Source: JAAEPI01 sp965212145 (GTDB taxonomy: Bacteria; Bacteroidota; Bacteroidia; Cytophagales; Cyclobacteriaceae). From it: a stretch of 64,000 nucleotides of DNA. Position numbers and translations under genes: made by a program. Shown piece by piece: positions 1 through 8,116 of this stretch (the stretch's first letter is position 1; every line of letters starts with the position of its first letter). The DNA lies in the NCBI GenBank assembly GCA_965212145.1, contig CBDBUY010000004.1, positions 620,001 through 684,000 of the forward strand, given 5' to 3'. The notes beneath the pieces were generated by a model. It was not told the origin of the DNA. It searched no databases and saw nothing but the letters and a program-made list of their open reading frames with translations.

Positions 1-923
1 TCAAGATCATCTTGTTTCAGACCAGCCTGCTTCAACGCTTTCGGCACTGCGTCAACTGGTCCAATTCCCATTATTCTAGGATCAACTCCAGCGGTCGAGT
101 AGCTAACCATTTGAGCGATTGGCTCAAGGTTATGTTCTTTCACCATCTTCTCGCTCATGACCATCACAAAGGCAGCACCATCTGAAGTTGGGGAAGAATT
201 TCCTGCTGTCACCTGTCCACCCTGTTTGAAGGCAGGTCTCAGCTTTGACAGCCCATCGAGTGTTGTCTCAGGTCGCACACATTCGTCCGTGTCTACCGTG
301 AATTCTCGTTTCTTCCTTTTGCCATCTTCCAGATAGGTTTCTTCCACCGTGACGGGAACTATTTCATCTTTGAATTTTCCATCAGCAATGGCCTTGGCGG
401 CTTTTTGATGAGATTTTAGTGCAAACTCATTGGCATCATCAGCAGATATATCAAAATCCTTTGCCACTTCTTCGGCGGTTAATCCCATATTCAAATAATA
501 CTCCGGATGCTTCTCAGCAATGTTCCAGTTTAGAGCAGCCTTGTAACCCATCATCGGAACTAATGACATGGATTCCGTACCACCAGCAATAATGCAATCA
601 GCTGTTCCGGAATGAACTCTGGCACATGCCAAATGAATTGCCTCAAGCCCGCTACCGCAGTAACGATTAATAATCATTCCTGGTACCGAAACCGGTAAAG
701 CCAAGAGTGAAATATATCGACCCATCTGAAGCCCTTGTTCCGCTTCCGGAATCGCATTTCCAACAATGAGATCATCGACTCTGGTCGCATCAAATCCATC
801 GACTGATCCGACGAGATGCTTGATCACATCAGCCGCCAAATCATCAGGTCGGTAAAATCTAAATCCGCCCTTTTTTGCTCGGCCAACTGCCGATCTATAT
901 CCTGCTACGATGTATGCATTCAT
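1..923 (-). CDS. fadA: acetyl-CoA acyltransferase (thiolase), C-terminus beyond window
   Basis: Last step of fatty-acid beta-oxidation: thiolytic release of acetyl-CoA from 3-ketoacyl-CoA. The minus-strand frame opens with ATG at 923 and stays open to the window edge, so about 307 residues of the usual ~390 are visible. The N-terminus MNAYIVAGYRSAVGRAKKGG is thiolase-like and the nucleophile loop NRYCGSGLEAI places the active-site Cys at about residue 89. The segment AGGTESMSLVPM is also typical. The second catalytic Cys/His region lies off the window. It starts 12 bases after the FadN-type gene, so the two are probably co-transcribed, as in the fadN-fadA order of Bacillus. Family call is firm; chain-length preference is unknown. 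Confidence 0.93.
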   Translation of the reverse strand, partial: MNAYIVAGYRSAVGRAKKGGFRFYRPDDLAADVIKHLVGSVDGFDATRVDDLIVGNAIPEAEQGLQMGRYISLLALPVSVPGMIINRYCGSGLEAIHLACARVHSGTADCIIAGGTESMSLVPMMGYKAALNWNIAEKHPEYYLNMGLTAEEVAKDFDISADDANEFALKSHQKAAKAIADGKFKDEIVPVTVEETYLEDGKRKKREFTVDTDECVRPETTLDGLSKLRPAFKQGGQVTAGNSSPTSDGAAFVMVMSEKMVKEHNLEPIAQMVSYSTAGVDPRIMGIGPVDAVPKALKQAGLKQDDL

Positions 924-935
924 ATCTTTAAATTT

Positions 936-3317
936 TTAATTTCTCAATGGTTTTCCTTTGAAGATCACGCTCTGGATTCTTTCCAGCGTTTTTTGCTCAC
1001 CGCAAAGACTCAGGAATGCTTCTCTCTCCAGGTCTAGTAAATATTGCTCAGAGACTTCAGCAGGGGCTGATAGGTCTCCACCAGCCATCACGAATGACAG
1101 TTTGCTCGCTATCTTCGCATCATGCTCAGAGATGTAATTGCCGTAAAGCATTCCGGTAATCCCAGCCTCAAACATCGCCATAGCCGTGCGACCATGTACT
1201 TTGATGTCCGTCCTTTCAATTGGTTGAGTGTAACCGGCATCATACAACTCAGTCACTCGCTCACGTGCATCCGTAAGCAATCGGCTCCTATTCATTGTGA
1301 AAGAATCGCCTGCCTTGATGATATTCATCTCACGAGCTTCCTCTGCTGAGGTCGCCACTTTCGCGGTAGCGATATTCATAAAATACTTTTGAAGCGTGTT
1401 TAGTTCAGGATCGCCTGCATCATATTCATCCGATGCTCTGAGAACAAACTCTTTCGTTCCACCTCCACCAGGGATCACACCAACACCTACTTCAACCAAA
1501 CCAATGTACGTTTCAGCATGTGCCTGGATAGCATCACAATGAAGTGACAACTCACAGCCTCCGCCTAATGCCAATCCTGCAGGAGCCGAAACAATCGGCA
1601 CACTGGAGAATCTAGCTCGCGTCATGGTGTTTTGGAACTGACGAGTCATCATTTCGATCTCGTCAAACTCCTGATCCACAGCGAACATAAACAGCATGGC
1701 TAGGTTTGCTCCGGCCGAGAAATTCTGACCTTCATTACCGATCACGAGTCCCTTGAATCCTTCTTCCGCTTTCTGAATCGCCGTGTTGATTCCCTCAATC
1801 ACTTCAGCACCAATCGAGTTCATCTTGGTGTGGAATTCCAGTCCAAGTACCTCTTCGCCTATATCATAAAGAGTAGCACCTTCGTTCTCCCAAACGATAT
1901 TGTTGGATTTCAATGCATCCAAAATCACCAATCCTTCAGTTCCTGGGATTACTTTATATGATTTGGATTCAACGTCGTAATACTGCTTTTTACCGTTTTC
2001 AAATTTGTAAAATGACGTGTTGCCTGCAGCAAGCATTTCGTCCACCCAAGGCGCTGGATTCAGATCCATCTCCTTCATTTGCTTCAGGCAGTTATCCACG
2101 CCCATGGCATCCCATGTTTCAAATGGACCCATCTCCCATGCAAATCCGGAAGCCACAGCCTGATCTATACGGAAAAGCTCATCAGCTATTTCAGGAATTC
2201 GATAAGTAACGTATTTGAAAAGATCGAAGAACGTGAGTTTGTAGAATTCTCCAACCTTTCCATCTTCTTTGATTGTAAGCTGAAGTCTCTTCTTTAGATC
2301 TTCCTCGTTCTTCGTTTTATCAAGAATGTCCAGTTTGGATTTGGTCTTGGGACCATATTCCATGGTCTTCAGATCCAACTCCAAAATTTCCTTTTTGCCA
2401 TTCTCAACGACCTTCTTGTAAAAGCCTTGTTTCGTTTTGTCTCCAAGCCAGTTACGATCGTGTAATTCCTTTACCACATTGGGCAATTTGAAATTCTCAC
2501 GAGCTTCATCGTCTGGTAGGCCTTCATACAAGTTGGTAGCGACCTTAACTGTTGTGTCAAGCCCAACAAGATCAGACGTTCGGAAGGTAGCCGACTTGGC
2601 ATGGCCAATGACCGGGCCCGTAAGCTTGTCCACCTCACCAACTGTAAGTCCGGTTTTCTCCACGGCGTGCATGGCTGACATCATGGAGTAAACACCCACT
2701 CTGTTTGCGATGAAGGCTGGCGTGTCTTTACAAAGAACCGTCTCCTTGCCTAGGAAAACATCCCCGTAGTGCATGAAGAAATCCACCACCTCTTGATCCG
2801 TTTTCTCAGTAGGAATGATCTCCAAAAGTCTTAGATACCTCGGAGGGTTGAAAAAGTGTGTCCCACAGAAATGTTTCTGGAAGTCATCACTTCGTCCATC
2901 CAGCATTAAGTTGATCGGAATTCCGGATGTGTTTGAGGAAATGAGTGTTCCCGGTTTACGATGTTTTTCGACCTTGTCGAAGAGTTGTTTTTTGATGTCC
3001 AGTCGCTCGACGACTGCCTCAATTACCCAATCGCAATCCTTGATTTTTTCCAAATCATCATCAAAGTTTCCTGTTGAGATCAACTTGACAGCATCCTTTG
3101 AGTAAAGTGGTGAGGGCTTGGATTTGACAGCATCCTGGAGGGATTGATTTACCAATCTATTTCTTAATGCAGGATTTTTCTTCTCTTCATCAGACAAGTC
3201 AAATGGGACAATGTCTAGAAGGAGAACTTCCAAGCCAATGTTGGCAAAATGACAGGCGATTCTCGAACCCATGATACCGGATCCAAGTACTGCCGCTTTC
3301 TTAATTGTTCGTTTCAT
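936..3317 (-). CDS. fadN: 3-hydroxyacyl-CoA dehydrogenase / enoyl-CoA hydratase, FadN type
   Basis: Bifunctional beta-oxidation enzyme of 793 residues. Unlike E. coli FadB, the NAD-binding dehydrogenase part comes first (AVLGSGIMGSRIA, residues ~9-21) and the enoyl-CoA hydratase/isomerase part lies in the C-terminal half (GLVIGNEGQNFSAGANL and GLALGGGCELSLHCD, which form the oxyanion hole). Typical dehydrogenase motifs GTHFFNPPRYLRLLEI and CKDTPAFIANRVG are present. The ATG overlaps the stop of the marR gene by the four bases ATGA, which indicates translational coupling. The thiolase gene follows. Together they form a regulated fatty-acid degradation operon; an acyl-CoA dehydrogenase gene may follow outside the window. 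Confidence 0.93.
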   Translation of the reverse strand: MKRTIKKAAVLGSGIMGSRIACHFANIGLEVLLLDIVPFDLSDEEKKNPALRNRLVNQSLQDAVKSKPSPLYSKDAVKLISTGNFDDDLEKIKDCDWVIEAVVERLDIKKQLFDKVEKHRKPGTLISSNTSGIPINLMLDGRSDDFQKHFCGTHFFNPPRYLRLLEIIPTEKTDQEVVDFFMHYGDVFLGKETVLCKDTPAFIANRVGVYSMMSAMHAVEKTGLTVGEVDKLTGPVIGHAKSATFRTSDLVGLDTTVKVATNLYEGLPDDEARENFKLPNVVKELHDRNWLGDKTKQGFYKKVVENGKKEILELDLKTMEYGPKTKSKLDILDKTKNEEDLKKRLQLTIKEDGKVGEFYKLTFFDLFKYVTYRIPEIADELFRIDQAVASGFAWEMGPFETWDAMGVDNCLKQMKEMDLNPAPWVDEMLAAGNTSFYKFENGKKQYYDVESKSYKVIPGTEGLVILDALKSNNIVWENEGATLYDIGEEVLGLEFHTKMNSIGAEVIEGINTAIQKAEEGFKGLVIGNEGQNFSAGANLAMLFMFAVDQEFDEIEMMTRQFQNTMTRARFSSVPIVSAPAGLALGGGCELSLHCDAIQAHAETYIGLVEVGVGVIPGGGGTKEFVLRASDEYDAGDPELNTLQKYFMNIATAKVATSAEEAREMNIIKAGDSFTMNRSRLLTDARERVTELYDAGYTQPIERTDIKVHGRTAMAMFEAGITGMLYGNYISEHDAKIASKLSFVMAGGDLSAPAEVSEQYLLDLEREAFLSLCGEQKTLERIQSVIFKGKPLRN

Positions 3318-3796
3318 TCTTGGTTATTGATCGTTTGTCCAGCCAATTGCTCAGCCAGTCGTTCAAAAATTATATTGCTTTCTATTGTGTCAGAAATGAC
3401 GTCTAGCACCTTAAAAAAGGTAGTCATTTCACTTGCTGTAATTCTCTCTCCTACCTGAATATTGAATTCACGTACCGCCCTTCTCGACAGTTCTCTTTTC
3501 TCCTTACCAAGCTCCGTCAGAAAAATCAATATGGACCTGCCGTCTTTCTTAGCTGGCTTCCGATAAATCCACCCTTTTTCTTCCAGGGATTTCAGCATTC
3601 GAGTCAAACTCCTGGACTCCATTCCCAGGGCCGGGGCAATTTTGGTCGCTGGAGTTCCGGATTCAGAATCAATGTTCAGTAAGACAAAACCCGTGGAAGC
3701 CGTAATATCAAAATCCGCCCCGTACTGGTTGTACATGCGCATAATGGCATGCCAGGCAGCTTTGATATTGTAGTCTATGGTTTGTTCTTTTTTCAT
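3314..3796 (-). CDS. MarR-family transcriptional regulator of the beta-oxidation operon
   Basis: A 160-residue winged-helix regulator. The central part (APALGMESRSLTRMLKSLEE, then GWIYRKPAKKDGRSILIFLT) is the MarR recognition helix and wing with the conserved D-x-R-S element. It is the first gene of the operon and its stop overlaps the start of fadN. Acyl-CoA or fatty-acid responsive repressors of beta-oxidation often occupy this position, so I infer that it represses its own operon and is relieved by an acyl-CoA-type ligand. The upstream region carries a -7 promoter box and a perfect 12-base palindrome that would suit a dimeric MarR protein. Confidence 0.88.
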   Translation of the reverse strand: MKKEQTIDYNIKAAWHAIMRMYNQYGADFDITASTGFVLLNIDSESGTPATKIAPALGMESRSLTRMLKSLEEKGWIYRKPAKKDGRSILIFLTELGKEKRELSRRAVREFNIQVGERITASEMTTFFKVLDVISDTIESNIIFERLAEQLAGQTINNQE

Positions 3797-3806
3797 GTAG
3801 GGACAT

Positions 3807-3838
3807 CAAAGATATCATAAATTTGTTATGCATGCATA
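3807..3838 (-). promoter_or_regulatory. candidate promoter and MarR operator upstream of the fad operon
   Basis: Read on the minus strand, TATCTTTG (3814 to 3807) matches the Bacteroidota -7 consensus TAnnTTTG. A clear -33 TTG at 19 bases is missing. In its place, at 3827-3838, lies the perfect palindrome TATGCATGCATA. A dimeric regulator bound there would block the -33 region. The assignment to the adjacent marR gene is inference. Confidence 0.45.
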
Positions 3839-3862
3839 CTATTTTATAGAGTTGTGCTGGAT

Positions 3863-3896
3863 TGAACGCATCATCCTAGGAGGTTGTTTACTTTTG
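3863..3896 (+). promoter_or_regulatory. possible lipA promoter
   Basis: TACTTTTG at 3889-3896 fits the -7 consensus TAnnTTTG. The nearest upstream TTG (3863-3865) is 23 bases away, longer than the usual 19-21. The -7 box ends only 8 bases before the preferred lipA ATG at 3905, so the transcript would have almost no leader. Confidence 0.35.
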
Positions 3897-3904
3897 CAAC
3901 AGAT

Positions 3905-4786
3905 ATGATCGAATTACCAGTAGTATCAGAAAAACCCAAGAAGAAAAAGCCGGATTGGCTGAGGGTGAAGCTTCCCGTAGGGCAGGACTATGCCAACGTG
4001 CGGAAGATTGTGGACGAGAACAAATTGCACACCATTTGTGAGAGTGGCAATTGCCCAAATATGGGTGAGTGCTGGGGAGCAGGGACGGCTACTTTTATGA
4101 TTCTTGGAAATGTCTGCACCCGTAGCTGCACTTTCTGTGCAGTAGCTACCGGACGACCGCCTGAATACGATGAACAAGAACCACAAAGGGTTGCTGAGGC
4201 TATTGCTAAAATGGGCGTGAAACACGCAGTGCTCACATCGGTCAACCGTGATGAACTTAAAGATCGAGGTGCTGAGATTTGGTATCAGACTGTCGTCAAA
4301 GTGAAGGAACTGAGCCCTGAAACGACGATCGAGACATTGATTCCCGATGTTAAAGGAAACTGGGACGCCTTGTATAGAATGATTGAACCTGGACAGGAAG
4401 TCGTATCGCATAACATGGAAACGGTGGAGCGTCTCTATCGAAGGGTTCGGCCGCAAGCCAAATACGCCAGGAGTCTGGAGCAGACAAAAATCACCAAAGA
4501 AGCCGGTAAGCGAACAAAGTCCGGGATCATGCTTGGTCTTGGAGAAACGGATGATGAACTCTTCAAGGCAATGGACGACTTGGTGGAAAATGGACTAGAC
4601 ATCTTAACTCTAGGTCAATACCTACAGCCAACCAAAATGCATATTGAAGTGGCGGAGTTTGTGCACCCGGATAAGTTCGAATTCTTTAAAGAAGAAGGTC
4701 TTAGAAGAGGGTTGAAGTATGTGGAGTCTGGGCCATTGGTGAGATCATCCTACCACGCAGAGCGGCACGTCAACGTACCGATCTAA
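3905..4786 (+). CDS. lipA: lipoyl synthase (radical SAM)
   Basis: Inserts two sulfur atoms into protein-bound octanoyl chains to make the lipoyl cofactor of 2-oxoacid dehydrogenases and the glycine cleavage system. Both iron-sulfur cluster motifs are visible: the auxiliary cluster C-x4-C-x5-C in CESGNCPNMGEC and the radical-SAM CxxxCxxC in CTRSCTFC. The C-terminal RSSYHAERH is also characteristic. The frame is open from a TTG at 3884, but that lies directly against an AGGAGG and adds seven non-conserved residues; ATG at 3905 gives the normal N-terminus (293 residues). The gene converges on the bestrophin gene and their stop codons overlap by four bases. Confidence 0.96.
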   Translation: MIELPVVSEKPKKKKPDWLRVKLPVGQDYANVRKIVDENKLHTICESGNCPNMGECWGAGTATFMILGNVCTRSCTFCAVATGRPPEYDEQEPQRVAEAIAKMGVKHAVLTSVNRDELKDRGAEIWYQTVVKVKELSPETTIETLIPDVKGNWDALYRMIEPGQEVVSHNMETVERLYRRVRPQAKYARSLEQTKITKEAGKRTKSGIMLGLGETDDELFKAMDDLVENGLDILTLGQYLQPTKMHIEVAEFVHPDKFEFFKEEGLRRGLKYVESGPLVRSSYHAERHVNVPI

Positions 4787-5661
4787 GCAGGTACTTTCAG
4801 AATTTCCGCAATGTTCTTCTTGATCTTGATGCAAAGTTCATCAAGTGGCAAGTCGTTTACGTCCTTTCCAAACGGATCCTCGATTTCTTCTGAGATCAAT
4901 TCTACGCTCATTAAAAAGTAGAAAGCCAACATGACCAATGGCACAGTCCAGTATCCGAATACCCAGACGAAACTAACAGGTAGCGTTATCGAATAGATGA
5001 ACAAGAATTTTTTAATGAACATGGAGTAGGAATAGGGTATCGGCGTGGACTTGATTCTTTCACATGCTCCGATGATGTCAAGAAAGCCTTTCAATTCTTT
5101 ATCCAAAAGAAACAGCTCCTCACCCGACAACTCCCCTCTTCTTTTAATCTCCATCACCCGCTGATACATCATATCTGTAATGATATTGGGGCGGTGCTTC
5201 GCATTGATGATTCGTTCCTTGATCTCCTCAGTGTTCATATCCATTTCTCCAACAATTCTGCTATCTCTAAGGTGCTCCTTCATAGAGAAACAAATATTCG
5301 GGATCATCTTAACGAAAAATTTACGATCGTCTTTTGAATCCACCGGAAGGAAATTATTGAACTTGACAGCAAGGTGCCGAGTGTCATTCACAAGTCTCCC
5401 CCACAGCTTCCTTCCTTCCCACCATCTATCGTAAGCAGTATTCGTTCTTAGTACCAAAAACAAACCAAGAATAACCCCAAGAATCGAGTGAAAAGCCACG
5501 TTTCCGGCATATTTCAGCTGAAAAACATCCATGACCAAAAAACAGAACACCCCACTTGTGAGACCGGAGAAAAGCATCAATGGAAACAGCAACCGAATGA
5601 CGTATCGGCTGTAAACATCGAAGATCAGAGAGAACCAGGATTTGGGGTTGTATTGGATCAT
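4783..5661 (-). CDS. bestrophin-family membrane channel
   Basis: A 292-residue membrane protein of the bestrophin/UPF0187 family, whose bacterial members form pentameric ion channels in the inner membrane. The hydrophobic N-terminal segments (about residues 20-50), the conserved block RTNTAYDRWWEGRKLWG and the C-terminal ISEEIEDPFGKDVNDLPLD are hallmark regions. Bacterial homologues have been reported as either anion or cation channels, so ion selectivity is not inferred. It starts 26 bases after the GH3 gene stop and could be the last gene of the comM-ceramidase-GH3 run. Confidence 0.88.
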   Translation of the reverse strand: MIQYNPKSWFSLIFDVYSRYVIRLLFPLMLFSGLTSGVFCFLVMDVFQLKYAGNVAFHSILGVILGLFLVLRTNTAYDRWWEGRKLWGRLVNDTRHLAVKFNNFLPVDSKDDRKFFVKMIPNICFSMKEHLRDSRIVGEMDMNTEEIKERIINAKHRPNIITDMMYQRVMEIKRRGELSGEELFLLDKELKGFLDIIGACERIKSTPIPYSYSMFIKKFLFIYSITLPVSFVWVFGYWTVPLVMLAFYFLMSVELISEEIEDPFGKDVNDLPLDELCIKIKKNIAEILKVPA

Positions 5662-5687
5662 AGAACGTGAATATAATTCAACATGCT

Positions 5688-6764
5688 CTATTTCAGGGAA
5701 TTCTTGACCTTCATGATGCGGTCAAAAGACTCTTCAATCCGCTGAATCGGTATTTTCCCTGACTGCACATTACGTAGAATCATGGAATGAATTTCCTCCG
5801 GAGTGACACGCTCGGCCAGTTCCGTGTTATTAGCAAACATCAACATATCTACTCCAGCATTGATGCTTAAAACCACCGCCTCCTCAAACCCGAAATGTTT
5901 GCTAATGGCATGCATCTGCATATCATCAGAAATTATCAGGCCATCATAGCCCATAAATTCCCTAAGGATTCCACTAATAATCGCCTTGGATAAGGTTGCA
6001 GGCTTTCTGGATTTATCCAGCCTTTCGTTCACTATGTGAGCCGTCATGATCGCATCCACGTGCCCGGATCTCAGTAACTTTTGATAAGGAAAAAGTTCCT
6101 CAATCCGCCAGGATTCCGAAACATCAGCAATCCCAAGATGGGTATCTGATGATGAACTGCCATGTCCGGGAAAATGCTTGATTACATTGACAATGCCATG
6201 CTTCTTTTGCTCATCAATCATGTATCCGGCATGGTTAGAAACCTTCCTGTAATCCTCCGAATAGCTGCGCTCCTTGCTGCCAATAACCGGGTTCCTCGGG
6301 TTGATATTGACATCTACATTCGGAGCGAAATTCATGTTGATGCCCAATGATTTCATCGTTTGACCAGATGTTCGAGCAAAAGCCCTAGTGCTGTCCTCAT
6401 CATTCAGGTCCCCCAGATACTGAGCACTGCGCGTTTCGGGAAACCCGTACCTTGGTTTCAACCGGTTGACTTTTCCTCCTTCTTCATCAATAGAAACAAA
6501 TGGCGTAATCGGAGCAATCTCATGCATGTAGCCGGTGATATCGATCAAATGTTTTTTTGGATTCTTCCTGCTGATGTGTTTTCCGTACAAAATCACGTTT
6601 CCAAGCATCCCAGATTCAATAGCTCGCATCATGGGTTCGGTTTTGTCCAACTTGTTAAAATTGTCCAGTCCCATAATCAGCATCTGGCCGATTTTAATGT
6701 TTAGAGAATCTTGTCCTTTGGCTATGAAAGAGACCAAGAGGAGCAGGCAAAAGAAGTTTCTCAT
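5688..6764 (-). CDS. secreted glycoside hydrolase family 3, NagZ-like beta-N-acetylhexosaminidase
   Basis: A 358-residue single-domain GH3 enzyme with a signal peptide (MRNFFCLLLLVSFIAKGQ). The motif KHFPGHG followed by SSSSDTHLG supplies the Asp/His catalytic pair of NagZ-type enzymes. SIDEEGGKVNRL is the substrate-binding loop and IISDDMQMHAI carries the presumed nucleophile Asp. The likely activity is removal of N-acetylglucosamine-type sugars from muropeptides or chitooligosaccharides, but in the periplasm rather than the cytoplasm where classical NagZ acts. Its ATG overlaps the stop of the ceramidase-like gene by four bases. Confidence 0.88.
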   Translation of the reverse strand: MRNFFCLLLLVSFIAKGQDSLNIKIGQMLIMGLDNFNKLDKTEPMMRAIESGMLGNVILYGKHISRKNPKKHLIDITGYMHEIAPITPFVSIDEEGGKVNRLKPRYGFPETRSAQYLGDLNDEDSTRAFARTSGQTMKSLGINMNFAPNVDVNINPRNPVIGSKERSYSEDYRKVSNHAGYMIDEQKKHGIVNVIKHFPGHGSSSSDTHLGIADVSESWRIEELFPYQKLLRSGHVDAIMTAHIVNERLDKSRKPATLSKAIISGILREFMGYDGLIISDDMQMHAISKHFGFEEAVVLSINAGVDMLMFANNTELAERVTPEEIHSMILRNVQSGKIPIQRIEESFDRIMKVKNSLK

Positions 6765-8107
6765 TCAGCTACAGTATCAATAATTCGACGAATAATTTCG
6801 CTAAAGTACGCCCCTATATCCGGACCGTACCAATTCATAGATCGGGTCTCGTATTTTTCGAGATCATACCGGTCATCTCTGGTCACGTATCCGATGTATC
6901 CTCCATTGAACGACGTGATGATGAGATTTAATCCTTTTTCCCTGGCGTATTCATACAGTGGCAGTGCCACCTCTCCAGAGAAATCACAAGGTGTTCCGAC
7001 CAAAAGCACATTGCCGATGCGAACAACTGAAAATTCAATTGGATACTCTCCAACCAGCTGTTTGAATACCCACGGCCTCAATTTAAGATTCCTCGAAATC
7101 TTCAACTGCGGAGCGCGAAGGGGCACCCTGATATTGAAACTTTGAAGCTCAACCTCACTCTCAAACGGCAATCCAAGTAAATTCAAATCCCTCACTTGAT
7201 TCGCCAACCCTTCTCCAATCGCAATGGCCCGATCGTTTCCATTGCCGGGACCATCTGGCCCCATACTGCCAACGGCCCCAGCCAGATACATCGGAAAATA
7301 GCCAGAAGAGTCCCACTTCAATTCGTTGTGAAAATATGATGGATAGTCTCCAGTAAGCAAGTTTGAGTGCGCATCAAAGCAGGTGGCGTGTGCGGAAAAA
7401 GCAGAAAGAACAACCTGAGCCGGGCCTGTTCTAAAGAACATATTCCTTACCCAACTATCTTCACCCTCATCCTTCACCAAGCGATTTTTTACGTGGACAC
7501 CCAGTTCAGAATTGGCATATGAAAATGCCGCTGCTTCGGGCTTCTGTGATGCCATCTCTAGTGATGCAAACATCGCATCGATAATTTTTTCGGCGGTATT
7601 CGGGTTGTAATCTCCTGCTACCCATTCACCAGCAAAGCCTGGTGACCAGCCTCCCAAACTGGAATGCGAATGTGTTGCATTGAAAAAAAGCTCAGATTTT
7701 TTCCAGCCCAATTCAGCGGCTTTTTCCTCTACTGCCTTAACGATGAGCGGATGAATGATGAGCAGTTCAGCCGAGATCATAGCGACCTGACTTTCACCGC
7801 TTTTCAGCACCACCGTCCTTACAAAAACTGAATCCAGAATTTCCGTGTATTCCATGGGATCACGACCACTGTATCCCGCCAATGGCGTGACCTCTGCCGG
7901 AGTTATCGAAACACGAGAAAACCCAACCATCAGTGAATCGGCTGCTGGTTTTTCGTAATTATTCTTCAGTGAATCCAGGCGCTGATCAATTTCCTGATAC
8001 ATGCTGAGCTTGGCGTATGGCTTTCTGTTTACCGGGACAATCAGCAGAATCGACAAAAGGAAAAGTGCCGAGATAAAATAGAGGAGATATTTTAGGAAGA
8101 TTTTCAA
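6761..8107 (-). CDS. neutral/alkaline ceramidase-like hydrolase, membrane anchored
   Basis: A 448-residue protein of the neutral/alkaline non-lysosomal ceramidase family (catalytic N-terminal domain only). Residues ~4-26 are one transmembrane helix, so it is probably anchored facing the periplasm. Zinc-site and active-site style motifs are present: NATHSHSSLGGW, SAHATCFDAHSNLLTGDYPS and AGAVGSMGPDGPG. Full-length ceramidases are ~650-750 residues with a C-terminal Ig-like domain that is absent here. Many short bacterial family members have unknown substrates, so amidase action on sphingolipids, which many Bacteroidota make, is only a suggestion. It lies 9 bases after comM. Confidence 0.82.
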   Translation of the reverse strand: MKIFLKYLLYFISALFLLSILLIVPVNRKPYAKLSMYQEIDQRLDSLKNNYEKPAADSLMVGFSRVSITPAEVTPLAGYSGRDPMEYTEILDSVFVRTVVLKSGESQVAMISAELLIIHPLIVKAVEEKAAELGWKKSELFFNATHSHSSLGGWSPGFAGEWVAGDYNPNTAEKIIDAMFASLEMASQKPEAAAFSYANSELGVHVKNRLVKDEGEDSWVRNMFFRTGPAQVVLSAFSAHATCFDAHSNLLTGDYPSYFHNELKWDSSGYFPMYLAGAVGSMGPDGPGNGNDRAIAIGEGLANQVRDLNLLGLPFESEVELQSFNIRVPLRAPQLKISRNLKLRPWVFKQLVGEYPIEFSVVRIGNVLLVGTPCDFSGEVALPLYEYAREKGLNLIITSFNGGYIGYVTRDDRYDLEKYETRSMNWYGPDIGAYFSEIIRRIIDTVAE

Positions 8108-8116
8108 AACGGCAAT

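Noticed and set aside
3884..3904. TTG start for lipA directly after AGGAGG
   Set aside because: The AGGAGG touches the TTG with no spacing, the additional residues are not lipA-like, and a -7 promoter box lies in this segment.
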